DNA of 64,000 nucleotides. Origin: Castellaniella sp035707805. GTDB taxonomy: Bacteria > Pseudomonadota > Gammaproteobacteria > Burkholderiales > Burkholderiaceae_B. A program made the position numbers and the translations under genes. Location: the NCBI GenBank assembly GCA_035707805.1, contig DASSTS010000040.1, positions 1-64,000 of the forward strand, written 5' to 3'. This document shows, in pieces, positions 33,293 to 42,370 of the stretch (position 1 is its first letter; each line of letters opens with the position of its first letter). The notes beneath the pieces are model-generated. The model saw only the letters and a program-made list of their open reading frames with translations. It did no database searches and was not told where the DNA came from.

Positions 33293-34702
33293 ATGCACGT
33301 ACACATACTGGGAATCTGCGGCACCTTCATGGGCGGCGTGGCCCTCATCGCCCGCTCTGCGGGGCACCGGGTCACGGGTTGCGACGCGGGGGTCTACCCC
33401 CCCATGAGCACGCAGCTGCGCGAGCAGGGCATCGAGCTGGTCGAGGGCTTCGACGCCGGCCAGATCGCCCTGGGCGCCGACCTGTACATCATCGGCAACG
33501 TCGTCAGCCGGGGCAACCCCCTGATGGAGGCCATCCTCGACCGCGGCCTGCCCTATGTCTCGGGGCCGCAGTGGCTGGCCGATCACGTGTTGCCCGGCCA
33601 GCACGTGCTGGCGGTCGCCGGCACCCACGGCAAGACCACCACCAGCGCCCTGCTGGCCTGGATCTTCGAGCATGCGGGCCGGCCCGCCAATTTCCTGATC
33701 GGAGGCGTGGCGCCCGACCTGCAGGTCTCGGCCCGCTACCAGCCGGACCGCCGCCATTTCGTCATCGAAGCCGACGAATACGACACGGCGTTCTTCGACA
33801 AGCGCTCCAAGTTCGTGCATTACCGGCCCCGCACGGCGATCCTGAACAACCTCGAATTCGACCATGCGGACATCTTCCCCGACCTGGCGGCCATCGAGAC
33901 CCAGTTCCACCACCTCGTGCGCACCGTCCCGGCCAGCGGCCGGATCATCCGCCCGGCCGACAGCGAGGCGCTGGACCGGGTGCTGTCGCGCGGCTGCTGG
34001 ACGCCGGTCGAGACCTTCGGCGACGGCGGCCTGTGGCGCGCGCGCGCGCAGCCCGGCGACGAGGGCCGCTGCGAGATCCTGCTCGACGGCCGGCCGCAGG
34101 GCTGGCTGGACTGGTCCATGGCCGGCCTGCACAACCGCGCCAACGCGCTGGCGGCGATGGCGGCGGCCAGCCATGCCGGAATTCCCGTGGATGCGGCGAT
34201 CGCCGCGCTGAACACGTTCCAGGGCGTGCGCCGCCGGCTGGAACTGCGCGGCACGGTGGACGGGGTCGCCGTCTATGACGATTTCGCCCACCATCCCAGC
34301 GCCATCGCCACCACCCTCGACGGCCTGCGCCGGCGCGTCGGCCCGCACGCCCGCATCCTGGCCGTGCTCGAGCCCCGCTCCAATACCATGAAACTCGGCA
34401 CCATGGCCGCGCGGCTGCCGGACTCGCTGGCCCAGGCCGACCAGGTCTATTGCTATGGCGAAACCGCGGGCAAGCAGGCCCTGGGCTGGGATCCCGCCCG
34501 CGTCCTCGCGCCGCTGGGGCCCCGGCTGGCCTGGTCCGGCGACCGGCTGGACGCGCTGGTCGACTCCCTGTGCCTAGCGGCGCGGGCCGGCGACCACATC
34601 CTGATCATGAGCAACGGCGGCTTCGGCGGCATCCATGCCAAACTGCTGGACGCGCTGGCGCAACGCGCGCCCGCATCGCCCCAGGCCCGTCCGCCCCACT
34701 GA
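33293..34702 (+). CDS. mpl: UDP-N-acetylmuramate:L-Ala-gamma-D-Glu-meso-DAP ligase
   Basis: Mur-ligase that attaches recycled tripeptide to UDP-MurNAc. The 469-aa product starts MHVHILGICGTFMGGVALIARSAG, the signature of Mpl rather than MurC, and has the ATP loop AGTHGKTTTSALLAW near residue 108 and the late DDFAHHPSAIATTL near 325. It starts a plus-strand row with the RNB nuclease, the TonB-like protein and mtgA. With mltD and anmK it makes three murein-recycling steps in one window. Confidence 0.95.
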   Translation: MHVHILGICGTFMGGVALIARSAGHRVTGCDAGVYPPMSTQLREQGIELVEGFDAGQIALGADLYIIGNVVSRGNPLMEAILDRGLPYVSGPQWLADHVLPGQHVLAVAGTHGKTTTSALLAWIFEHAGRPANFLIGGVAPDLQVSARYQPDRRHFVIEADEYDTAFFDKRSKFVHYRPRTAILNNLEFDHADIFPDLAAIETQFHHLVRTVPASGRIIRPADSEALDRVLSRGCWTPVETFGDGGLWRARAQPGDEGRCEILLDGRPQGWLDWSMAGLHNRANALAAMAAASHAGIPVDAAIAALNTFQGVRRRLELRGTVDGVAVYDDFAHHPSAIATTLDGLRRRVGPHARILAVLEPRSNTMKLGTMAARLPDSLAQADQVYCYGETAGKQALGWDPARVLAPLGPRLAWSGDRLDALVDSLCLAARAGDHILIMSNGGFGGIHAKLLDALAQRAPASPQARPPH

Positions 34703-34719
34703 CCTCCTTCCATTCCTTT

Positions 34720-36600
34720 ATGCACGTTCTCTACGAAGACGCCGGCAAACTCAAGGCCGAAACGATTTTTTCCGAAGCCGACACCTCGCTGCAGGTGGAA
34801 TCGGCCTCCGGCAAGCGCAGCAAGATCAAGCGCAACAACGTCCTGTTCACCTTCGACCGGCCGGCGCCCGACGCCCTGCTGCCCAGCGCCGAGGCGCTGG
34901 CCGCCACCCTGGAGCCCGATTTCCTGTGGGAATTCGCGCCGCAACAGGAATTCGAGGCCGCGGCGCTCGCCGAAGACTATTTCGGCCACGCGCCGGACGC
35001 CGTGGAAAAGACCGCGCTGATCCTGGCGCTGTCGGCGGCCCCGGCCTATTTCCACCGCCGGGGCCGGGGCGCCTTCCGGCCCGCGCCGCCGGACATCCTC
35101 CAGGCCGCGCTGGCGGCCATCGAGAAAAAACGCCTGCAGGCCGAACAGCAGCAGCAATGGACCGACGAGATGGTCGCCGGGCGCCTGCCCGAGGCGCTGC
35201 GGGACGCCGCGCCCGCCTTTCTGGACCGCCCCGACAAGAATTCCCTGGAATGGAAGGCCTTCGACGCGGCCGTCCAGCAGACGGGCACGAGCCCCGAAAA
35301 GCTGCTGCTGTCGCTGGGCGTCTGGCCCGATCCGCTGCGCATGATGCGCCAGCGGTTCCTGGCGACCCATTTTCCCAAGGGCACCGAATGGCCGCCCGTG
35401 GAGGTCGAGGCCTGGGGCGCCGACCTGCCCGCCACCGACATCGAAGCCTATTCCGTCGATGACTCCAGCACCATCGAGATCGACGATGCGCTGTCCGTCA
35501 CCCAGCCCGACGCCGACACGATCCGGGTGGGCATCCACATCGCCGTGCCGGCCCTGGCGATCCCGCGCGGCAGCGAATTCGACAGTATGGCGCGCAGCCG
35601 CATGTCCACGGTCTACATGCCGGGCGACAAGATCCCGATGCTGCCGCGCGAGCTGATTGCCGCGTTCTCGCTGGACGAAGGCCAGTGGCGGCCCGCGCTG
35701 TCGCTGTACGTCACCGGCCGCCTGGCCGACGGCGAGATCCTGGCCACCGAGACGCGCCTGGAACGCATCCGGGTCACCGGGAACCTGCGCCATGACCGGC
35801 TGGGCGACCGCATCACGGCCGAGGCCCTGGCCAGCCCGGACGCCGACCTGCCTCACGCCCACTGGCTGCGGCCGCTGTGGCAGTTCGCGCAGCAACTGAG
35901 CGCGGCCCGGGACAAGGTCCGTGGCAAGCCGGAGAACAACGACCGCGTCGAATACAGTTTCGAGCTGGACGGGCCGCCCGACGACCCCGACTCGATCATC
36001 CGGCTGATCCCGCGCCAGCGCAACGCGCCGCTGGAGCGCCTGGTCGCCGAATACATGATCCTGACCAACACCCAGTGGGGCGCGCTGCTGGCCCGCCACG
36101 GGGTCCCGGGCATCTACCGGTCGCAGCAGATGGGGCGCACCCGGATGTCGACCCAGGCGCTGCCGCACGAATCGATCGCGGTGCCGCAATACATCTGGTC
36201 GACCTCGCCGCTGCGCCGCTACGTGGACCTGATCAACCAGGGCCAGATCCTGGCCGCTGCCGAGCACGGCGTCTCCGCCCGCCTGGTGGCGCCGTTCAAG
36301 CCCAAGGACGCCGACCTCTACGCCCTGATCGGCGCGTTCGACTCGCAGTACACCCTCTGGGGCGAATTCCAGTCCTCGATGGAGCGCTACTGGTGCATCC
36401 GCTGGCTGCAGCAGCAAGGCCTCAAGGAAGTCCGCGCCCACGTCCTGCGGGAAAACCTCGTCCGCCTGGCCTGCGCACCGCTGGTCACGCGCATCAACGG
36501 CCTGCCGGCGTTCGACCGCGGCCAGGCGCTGGTGCTGGACATTCTGGGCTACGATGAACTGGGACTGGACATCGAGTGCCGCCTGCGCGAAGCGCTCTGA
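34720..36600 (+). CDS. RNB-domain ribonuclease (RNase II/R family)
   Basis: A 626-aa 3'-5' exoribonuclease of the RNR superfamily. The Mg-binding Asp cluster is in VDDSSTIEIDDALSV near residue 245, with ARSRMSTVYMPGDKIPMLP and, near 490, SPLRRYVDLINQGQIL. It is shorter than RNase R (about 800 aa) and lacks an obvious lysine-rich tail, and only a short C-terminal S1-like barrel can be suspected. The ATG at 34720 (MHVLYEDAGKL) is chosen although the frame is open into mpl. It is 17 bp after mpl and 5 bp before the tonB-like gene. Confidence 0.9.
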   Translation: MHVLYEDAGKLKAETIFSEADTSLQVESASGKRSKIKRNNVLFTFDRPAPDALLPSAEALAATLEPDFLWEFAPQQEFEAAALAEDYFGHAPDAVEKTALILALSAAPAYFHRRGRGAFRPAPPDILQAALAAIEKKRLQAEQQQQWTDEMVAGRLPEALRDAAPAFLDRPDKNSLEWKAFDAAVQQTGTSPEKLLLSLGVWPDPLRMMRQRFLATHFPKGTEWPPVEVEAWGADLPATDIEAYSVDDSSTIEIDDALSVTQPDADTIRVGIHIAVPALAIPRGSEFDSMARSRMSTVYMPGDKIPMLPRELIAAFSLDEGQWRPALSLYVTGRLADGEILATETRLERIRVTGNLRHDRLGDRITAEALASPDADLPHAHWLRPLWQFAQQLSAARDKVRGKPENNDRVEYSFELDGPPDDPDSIIRLIPRQRNAPLERLVAEYMILTNTQWGALLARHGVPGIYRSQQMGRTRMSTQALPHESIAVPQYIWSTSPLRRYVDLINQGQILAAAEHGVSARLVAPFKPKDADLYALIGAFDSQYTLWGEFQSSMERYWCIRWLQQQGLKEVRAHVLRENLVRLACAPLVTRINGLPAFDRGQALVLDILGYDELGLDIECRLREAL

Positions 36601-36605
36601 ACGAC

Positions 36606-37496
36606 ATGACACAGCCGGCGAACCTGCTGCCCCTGCAGTTGCTGGAGCCCCGCCATGAAGGCCGCAGCCGCATGGCGCTGGCCCTGCTGCTGTCGGTCTG
36701 CGTCCATGCCCTGCTGCTGGCCTGGCGCCTGCAGGCGCCGACCACCGTCGCCCGCGAATCGCCGCTCGAGATCACCCTGGTCAACAGCCGCAGCGAACAG
36801 GCGCCGCTCAAGCCCCAGGCGCTGGCCCAGCAGAACCTGGACGGCGGCGGGGACCGCGACCGGGGCATGGCGGCCTCGCCCCTGCCCCGCACCGCCGAGG
36901 GTTCGGCCGACGAGGCGGTGCTGCAGGCGCTGCGCCGGCGGCAGGCCGAACTCGAAGCCGAACAGCGGCGCCTGCTGACCCAGCTGGAATCCCGCGACGC
37001 GGTGCCGCAGGCCCGCCCCGCCCCGCGCCTGCTGGGCAGCAGCGCGGATCCGGGCGACGACGACCGCGAGCAGGAAAGCCTGGTGCTCAATGCCCGCATC
37101 GCCGCCCTGAAAGCCCGCATCGAGCGCTACAACGCCCTGCCGCGCCAGACCTTCACCGCGCCTTCGGTCCGGGCCGCGGACTACGCGCAATACGTCGAGG
37201 CGTGGCGCCAGCGCATCGAGCTCATCGGCACGCAGCACTACCCCCCCGAGGCGCGCGGCCGCATCTACGGCGACCTGCAGCTGACCGTCTACATCCGCCG
37301 CGACGGGACCCTGGACCACCTGGAATTCGACCGCCCGTCCTCCCACGCCGTGCTGAACAGCGCGGCGCGGCGCATCGTCGAGCTGGCCGCGCCCTTCGCG
37401 CCCCTGCCGCCCGAGCTGGCCGCGCGCACCGACATCCTGGCGATCACCCGCACCTGGCACTTCACCCGGGCGGGGCTGGACACGAACGCCCCATGA
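36606..37496 (+). CDS. TonB-family protein with coiled-coil linker
   Basis: A 296-aa inner-membrane protein with a C-terminal TonB domain, presumably transducing proton-motive energy to the outer membrane. The membrane helix is at about residues 22-40 (RMALALLLSVCVHALLLAW), including the usual Ser and His. The middle is not the typical Pro-rich spacer; it includes a Gln/Glu/Arg coiled coil (EAVLQALRRRQAELEAEQRR, about 100-130). The TonB_C domain spans about 195-293. ExbB and ExbD are not adjacent. mtgA overlaps by 4 bp. Confidence 0.85.
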   Translation: MTQPANLLPLQLLEPRHEGRSRMALALLLSVCVHALLLAWRLQAPTTVARESPLEITLVNSRSEQAPLKPQALAQQNLDGGGDRDRGMAASPLPRTAEGSADEAVLQALRRRQAELEAEQRRLLTQLESRDAVPQARPAPRLLGSSADPGDDDREQESLVLNARIAALKARIERYNALPRQTFTAPSVRAADYAQYVEAWRQRIELIGTQHYPPEARGRIYGDLQLTVYIRRDGTLDHLEFDRPSSHAVLNSAARRIVELAAPFAPLPPELAARTDILAITRTWHFTRAGLDTNAP

Positions 37497-38197
37497 AGGC
37501 CCGCCGCCTGATCGCCACGGTCCTGATGGTGGCTGTCTGCGCCGGTTTCCTGTACGAAGCGGGCCTGCTGGGCATGGTGGTCTGGTTCAATTTCCGCAAT
37601 CCCCACAACACGCCGGTCATGCAGGACACCCTCAACGCCCTGAGGGCCCGGGATCCCGAGGCGCGGCTGCACCATGAATGGGTACCCTACGACCGCATCA
37701 GCACGCACCTCAAGCGGGCGGTGATCGCGTCCGAGGACTCGGGCTTCGTGGAACATGACGGCGTCGAATGGGACGCCATCCGCAAGGCCTGGCACTACAA
37801 CCTGCGCCAGGAGGCCCTGGGCCGCTCGCGCCGCCGGGGCGGATCGACGATCACGCAGCAACTGGCCAAGAACCTGTTCCTGTCCAACTCGCGCAACTAT
37901 CTGCGCAAAGGCCAGGAACTGATCCTGACCTACATGATCGAGGCGGTCATGAGCAAGCGGCGGATCCTGGAACTCTACCTGAACGTCGCCCAGTGGGGCA
38001 GCGCCACCTTCGGCGCCCAGGCCGCCGCCCGGCACTACTTCAAGACCGACGCGGCCCGGCTCTCCAGCACGCAGGCCGCGCAACTGGCCGCCATGCTGCC
38101 CAATCCCGCCTACTACGACCGGCACGGCGCCACGGGCTACCTGCGCTCGCACGCCGCCACGGTGCGCGCCCGAATGTCGCAGGTCGAGGTCCCCTGA
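37493..38197 (+). CDS. mtgA: Monofunctional peptidoglycan glycosyltransferase
   Basis: Polymerises lipid II into glycan strands (GT51). The 234-aa product has one N-terminal membrane helix (about residues 5-27), the catalytic motif ASEDSGFVEHDGVEWDAI near 80-97 (catalytic Glu), and RGGSTITQQLAKNLFLS near 120. Translational coupling to the TonB-like gene (ATGA overlap) is evident. In several Burkholderiales aroE sits between these two genes; it is absent here. Confidence 0.95.
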   Translation: MKARRLIATVLMVAVCAGFLYEAGLLGMVVWFNFRNPHNTPVMQDTLNALRARDPEARLHHEWVPYDRISTHLKRAVIASEDSGFVEHDGVEWDAIRKAWHYNLRQEALGRSRRRGGSTITQQLAKNLFLSNSRNYLRKGQELILTYMIEAVMSKRRILELYLNVAQWGSATFGAQAAARHYFKTDAARLSSTQAAQLAAMLPNPAYYDRHGATGYLRSHAATVRARMSQVEVP

Positions 38198-38258
38198 TAG
38201 CGCCGCGGCCCGCCGCGCCGTTCAGAGTACTATTGAGGTTTTCGCTGTATTCCGACCC

Positions 38259-39434
38259 ATGCGCACGGCCCGACACTACATCGCCCGCGAAATCTACCGC
38301 TCGACGACGGTCGTGCTGGTCGCGCTCGTGGGCCTGTTCATGTTCTTCGCCCTGATCGAGGGCCTGGACAAGGTCGGCGACCGCCTCACGCTGCTGAACC
38401 TGTTCTACCTGCAGGCCCTGGACCTGCCCAACCACCTGTACGAGCTGCTGCCCATCGGCCTGCTGATCGGCGCCGTGCTGGCGCTGGCCAGCCTGGCCCA
38501 GCGCAATGAGCTGACGATCCTGCGGGCCTCGGGCGTCAGCGGCCTGAAGCTGCTGGGCACCCTGTGGCTGATCGCCATCCCCCTGATGGCGGGCGCCTAC
38601 ATCCTGTCGGAATACATCACCCCGGCCGCCGAGCTGCGCGGCAGCGAATCGCGGCTCGCCCTGCTGGGGCGCACGGACGGCGGGCGCTTGTCCAGCGGCT
38701 ACTGGTTCAAGGAAGGCGATTCCAGCGGCGGCACCCGCATCATCAACATCCACCAGCTCGACGGCCAGGGCCGCGTGCAGGGCGTGGTGCTCTATGAATT
38801 CCGCGCCGACGACACGCTGCAGGCCTACGTGCAGGCGAAAAACGGCCAATTCGAACAAGGCAGCCTGACCCTGACCGGCGTGACCGAGACCCGCATCCAG
38901 CCCCAGCCGGCCGCCGCCCTGGCGGACGCCCGCATCCCGGCCGCGCCGGTCAGCGAGGTGCGCCACCTGGAAAGCCGCAGCGTCCCGACCTCGCTGACGC
39001 CGGAGCGCCTCATCGCGCGCATCCTGACGCCCGAGCGCATGGCCATCACCGACCTGGTGGACTACATCCGGTACCTGCGCAAGAACCACCTCCAGACCGA
39101 CCGCCAGGAGGTCGCCCTCTGGCGCAAGATCGCCTATCCCTTCACCCTGCTGGTCATGATGACCATCGCGGCGCCCATCGGGTTCATGCAGACCCGGCGC
39201 GGCGGCATCGGCCCCAAGGTATTCCTGGGCATCATCCTGGGCGTGGGTTTCTTCATGCTCAACCAGCTGGCCCTGAACGCCGGCATGCTGGGCGACTGGC
39301 CGCCCTGGGCCACGGCCCTGGTGCCCAGCATGCTGGGCCTGGGGCTGGCGCTGATCATCCTGCTGGCCATGGAGCACCGCCATCCGCTGGCGCTCTGGTG
39401 GCGGCAGCGGCGGCTGGAACGGGGGGCGGCGTGA
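38259..39434 (+). CDS. lptG: LPS export ABC transporter permease LptG
   Basis: Inner-membrane permease of the LptB2FG complex that moves LPS to the periplasmic bridge. The 391-aa product has three N-terminal helices (about residues 14-36, 60-85 and 100-122), a periplasmic beta-jellyroll (about 125-300) and three C-terminal helices. AQRNELTILRASGVSGLKLL near 75-95 is the conserved coupling helix with LptB. The N-terminal wording fits LptG better than LptF; lptF is not in the window. apaH starts within its stop codon. Confidence 0.9.
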   Translation: MRTARHYIAREIYRSTTVVLVALVGLFMFFALIEGLDKVGDRLTLLNLFYLQALDLPNHLYELLPIGLLIGAVLALASLAQRNELTILRASGVSGLKLLGTLWLIAIPLMAGAYILSEYITPAAELRGSESRLALLGRTDGGRLSSGYWFKEGDSSGGTRIINIHQLDGQGRVQGVVLYEFRADDTLQAYVQAKNGQFEQGSLTLTGVTETRIQPQPAAALADARIPAAPVSEVRHLESRSVPTSLTPERLIARILTPERMAITDLVDYIRYLRKNHLQTDRQEVALWRKIAYPFTLLVMMTIAAPIGFMQTRRGGIGPKVFLGIILGVGFFMLNQLALNAGMLGDWPPWATALVPSMLGLGLALIILLAMEHRHPLALWWRQRRLERGAA

Positions 39435-40249
39435 ATCCGGACGGCGACATCTGGGTCGTCGGCGACGTCCAGGGCTGCGCCGGCGCGCTGCGGGCGCTGC
39501 TGGCCCGCCCCGAGCTTTCCCTGCCCGGCACCGAGATCTGGTTCGCCGGCGACCTGGTGAACCGCGGGCCGGACTCGTTGGGCGCCCTGCGGCTCATCCG
39601 CAGCCTCGGCTCCCGGGCTCGCGCGGTCCTGGGCAACCACGACCTGCATCTGCTGGCGGTGGCTGCGGGCGTGCGCAAGGCCGGCAAGTCGGACACCCTG
39701 CAGGACATCCTGGACGCGCCGGACCGCGACGAACTGCTCGACTGGCTGCGCCACCGTCCCCTGATGATCCGGGCCCGCGGGCATGTCGTGGTGCATGCCG
39801 GCATCCTGCCCGCCTGGACCCTGGACCAGGCGCAATCGCTGGCCCGCGAGATCGAGACGGCGCTGCGCCAGCCCGACTGGGCCCAGGCGGTGCACGACCT
39901 GTACGGCGAGGAGCCCGTGCAGTGGCGCGACGATCTGCGCGGCCCGGCCCGCATGCGCGTCATCGTCAATGCGTTGACCCGGATGCGCGTGTGCCGCGCC
40001 GACGGCAGCATGGACTTCCATCACAAGGCCGGCCCGGACGCCGGGTCCGGTCTGCGCCCCTGGTTCGACCTGCCGGGGCGCCGCACCCGGGACGAGGTCG
40101 TCGTGTTCGGCCACTGGTCCGCCCTGGGCCTGAACATCCGCCCCGACACGATCTGCCTGGATACCGGCTGCGTCTGGGGGCGGTCGCTGACCGCGCTGCG
40201 GCTGCGCGACCACCATCGGGTCCAGCAGGACTGCTCGGACTGCCGCTGA
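39431..40249 (+). CDS. apaH: Bis(5'-nucleosyl)-tetraphosphatase, symmetrical
   Basis: Hydrolyses Ap4A to two ADP and can remove Np4 caps from RNA. The 272-aa metallophosphatase has GDVQGC, GDLVNRGPDS, GNHDLHLL and VHAGILPAW, the metal-ligand series, in order within the first 130 residues. I use the GTG at 39431, which overlaps the lptG stop (GTGA), because the family begins immediately before the first motif. Confidence 0.93.
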   Translation: MNPDGDIWVVGDVQGCAGALRALLARPELSLPGTEIWFAGDLVNRGPDSLGALRLIRSLGSRARAVLGNHDLHLLAVAAGVRKAGKSDTLQDILDAPDRDELLDWLRHRPLMIRARGHVVVHAGILPAWTLDQAQSLAREIETALRQPDWAQAVHDLYGEEPVQWRDDLRGPARMRVIVNALTRMRVCRADGSMDFHHKAGPDAGSGLRPWFDLPGRRTRDEVVVFGHWSALGLNIRPDTICLDTGCVWGRSLTALRLRDHHRVQQDCSDCR

Positions 40250-40264
40250 GCCGGCAGCGGACGG

Positions 40265-41035
40265 CTATGCCGCCGCTGCCGGCGCGGGGGCGGCATCCTG
40301 CCCGCCCACCACCGCCCGGCGCACGGCCGCGTGGGTCCGCCGGGCCAGCTGGCCCCGGTCCAGAGACGGATCCGGCGCGATCGGCGCGAGGAATTCGCAT
40401 TCCACCACCACCGCCCGGGCGCCCAGCAGGAACCATAGATTGGCCACCAGCGTCTGATCGCCGACGAAGGCCAGCTCGGGCGCGCGGCGCCCGCCGCGCA
40501 GAAACCTGAGGGCGACCGCCTGCACCGGGACGGCCGCCTGCACCGCGGCCTCGAACAGCCCCGCATGGAAGGAAGCCACCTCCAGCCCCGTCGTGGTGGT
40601 GCCCTCGGGGAACAGGCCCACCACGTCGCCCTGCGCGAAACAGGCCGCCATCTCGCGCCCGGCCTCGCGCACCGCGTGGCGGTGGCCGCGATCGATGAAG
40701 AGCGTGCCCGCCCAGGCCACCAGCAGCCCGATCACCGGCCAGCGGCGGATGTCGCTCTTGGCGACGAAGGAGGTCGTGCGCACGCTGTTGAGCACGAAGA
40801 TGTCCACCCAGGAGACGTGATTGGCCACCCACAGGACGGCGCCGTCCCGCACCGGCCGCCCCTGGACGCGCACCCGCACGCCGCACAGGGCCAGCAGGCA
40901 GCGGGACCAGCCGCCGACCACGCGGCGCCTGCGGGCGCGCCCCAGCCAGGGAAATATCGCCAGCTCGGTCAGCAGACCCAGCAGGATCCAGAGCGAGACC
41001 AGCACCGAACGAAACAGGAACAGCAAGAGCGCCAC
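40265..41035 (-). CDS. 1-acyl-glycerol-3-phosphate acyltransferase (PlsC-like)
   Basis: Membrane-associated acyltransferase of phospholipid or lipid synthesis, about 256 aa from a GTG at 41035 preceded by GGGGG. The N-terminal hydrophobic helix is FLFRSVLVSLWILLGLL. The catalytic HxxxxD is NHVSWVD near residue 73, and the substrate motif FPEGTTT lies near 142. A longer frame reaches 41140 but overlaps ruvX and has no signal character. It is the last gene of the rubredoxin-algH-ruvX row. Confidence 0.87.
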   Translation of the reverse strand: MALLLFLFRSVLVSLWILLGLLTELAIFPWLGRARRRRVVGGWSRCLLALCGVRVRVQGRPVRDGAVLWVANHVSWVDIFVLNSVRTTSFVAKSDIRRWPVIGLLVAWAGTLFIDRGHRHAVREAGREMAACFAQGDVVGLFPEGTTTTGLEVASFHAGLFEAAVQAAVPVQAVALRFLRGGRRAPELAFVGDQTLVANLWFLLGARAVVVECEFLAPIAPDPSLDRGQLARRTHAAVRRAVVGGQDAAPAPAAAA

Positions 41036-41075
41036 GAGACCCCCCGCGCCCGGCCAGCCCGGGCGATGGCGTCCA

Positions 41076-41471
41076 TCATACCTGCTGATCCAGGTAGCGC
41101 TGGAGGATGACGGCGGCGGCCACGGCATCGTCGGCCGCATGGGTGCCGAGGATGCGCTGGGCTTCGAGGCTGGAGCCGCGTTCGTCCACCAGCTCGACGC
41201 GGACCCCGAACCGGCCTTCCAGCTGGTGGGCGAACCGGCGGCTGTGCTGCGAGGCCGGCTGCTCGCCGCCGTCGAGCGTCAGGGGCAGGCCGACCACCAC
41301 GCGGTCGGGGCGCCATTCCGCCAGCAGCGCGCCGACCTGGGCAAAGCGCTGGTCCCGGGTCGAGGGCGTCAGGATGCACAAGGGGCGGGCGCTGGACGTC
41401 AAGGTGTTGCCCAGCGCCACCCCGATCTTCTTCAAGCCGAAATCGAAGGCCAGCAGGACTTCCTCAGGCAT
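41076..41471 (-). CDS. ruvX: Putative pre-16S rRNA nuclease (Holliday-junction-resolvase-like)
   Basis: A 131-aa RNase H-fold protein of the YqgF family, thought to finish the 5' end of 16S rRNA. LLAFDFGLKKIGVALGN near residues 6-22 carries the first catalytic Asp, VVVGLPLTLDG and the late DERGSSLEAQRIL carry the others, and the C-terminal Asp is in DDAVAAAVILQRYL. The start MPEEVLLAFDFG at 41471 overlaps the end of algH by 8 bp. Confidence 0.93.
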   Translation of the reverse strand: MPEEVLLAFDFGLKKIGVALGNTLTSSARPLCILTPSTRDQRFAQVGALLAEWRPDRVVVGLPLTLDGGEQPASQHSRRFAHQLEGRFGVRVELVDERGSSLEAQRILGTHAADDAVAAAVILQRYLDQQV

Positions 41472-42060
41472 GGCCGGCATCGCTGGCCAACATGGACGAG
41501 CGGATGCCCAACTGGGCCAGGGCGGCGTCGTAGCGCTGCTCGGCCGGGGTCTCGAAGAGGATCTCGTTGGAAGCCAGCACGTTGAGCCAGGCATTACGGC
41601 CCAGTTCGTCCTCGAGCTGGCCCGCCCCCCAGCCGGCATACCCCAGCGTCACCAGCAGGTGGGCCGGGCCGTGGCCCGCGGCGACGTCCTGCAGCACGTC
41701 GCGCGACGTGGTGAGCGCCACGTCGTCGCCCAGCGGGATGCTGGAGTTGTATTCGCCCCGGGGAACGTGCAGCACGAAGCCGCGGTCCGTCTGGACCGGT
41801 CCGCCGAAAAAGACCGGCGATTCGCTGACCGGGCCGATCTCCAGGGACAGCGGCAGGTCGATCCGCTGCAGCAGATCGCCGATCGTGATGTCGGTCGGGC
41901 GGTTGACGACCAGGCCGAGCGCGCCGTGCTCGGTGTGCTCGCAGACGTAGATGACGGTATTCGCGAGTTCGCCCGAGACCATGCCCGGCATGGCCAGGAG
42001 GAACTGCCGGGACAAATCGATACGCGAGCGGCTGTCGGAAGCATGCGGTTCTGTCGTCAT
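41464..42060 (-). CDS. YqgE/AlgH family protein
   Basis: A 198-aa cytosolic protein of uncertain role, fixed as a neighbour of ruvX in proteobacteria. Family motifs are FLLAMPGMVSGELANTVIYVCEH near residues 20-42, GALGLVVNRPT, PVFFGGPVQTDRGFVLH near 83-99 and LLVTLGYAGWGAGQLEDE near 140-157. The start MTTEPHASDS at 42060 is chosen. It is 45 bp after the rubredoxin gene and overlaps ruvX. Confidence 0.92.
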   Translation of the reverse strand: MTTEPHASDSRSRIDLSRQFLLAMPGMVSGELANTVIYVCEHTEHGALGLVVNRPTDITIGDLLQRIDLPLSLEIGPVSESPVFFGGPVQTDRGFVLHVPRGEYNSSIPLGDDVALTTSRDVLQDVAAGHGPAHLLVTLGYAGWGAGQLEDELGRNAWLNVLASNEILFETPAEQRYDAALAQLGIRSSMLASDAGHA

Positions 42061-42105
42061 GGCAATCCCCTGTAGTCCGGCCAAGCGGCCCATATGACTA
42101 GAGTA

Positions 42106-42270
42106 TCAGATCTCGATCAGTTCGAAGTCTTCCTTGCGGGCGCCGCATTCGGGGCAGACCCAGTTGGGGGGGACGTCCTCCCAGCGGGTGCCCGGCGCGA
42201 TCCCGTCTTCCGGGAAGCCCGCCGCCTCGTCGTAGATCCAGCCGCAGATAAGACACATCCATGTCCGCAT
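42106..42270 (-). CDS. Rubredoxin
   Basis: A 54-aa electron-transfer protein with a single Fe(Cys)4 centre. It reads MRTWMCLICGWIYDE at the start and WVCPECGARKEDF near the end, so the ligands are Cys6, Cys9, Cys39 and Cys42, with the classic Pro/Trp-rich core between. It is first in the minus-strand row and divergent from the thiD-like gene across 100 bp, a neighbourhood common in betaproteobacteria. The redox partner is not identified. Confidence 0.97.
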   Translation of the reverse strand: MRTWMCLICGWIYDEAAGFPEDGIAPGTRWEDVPPNWVCPECGARKEDFELIEI

Positions 42271-42370
42271 GAAAATTCCTGCCTCGCAACATGCCCGCGC
42301 GCAACGCCGCGGGCGGCATCCATTAGAATGGAGTCATAGTACCTAATCCTGCCGGCCCGCAGTCCGCTTC

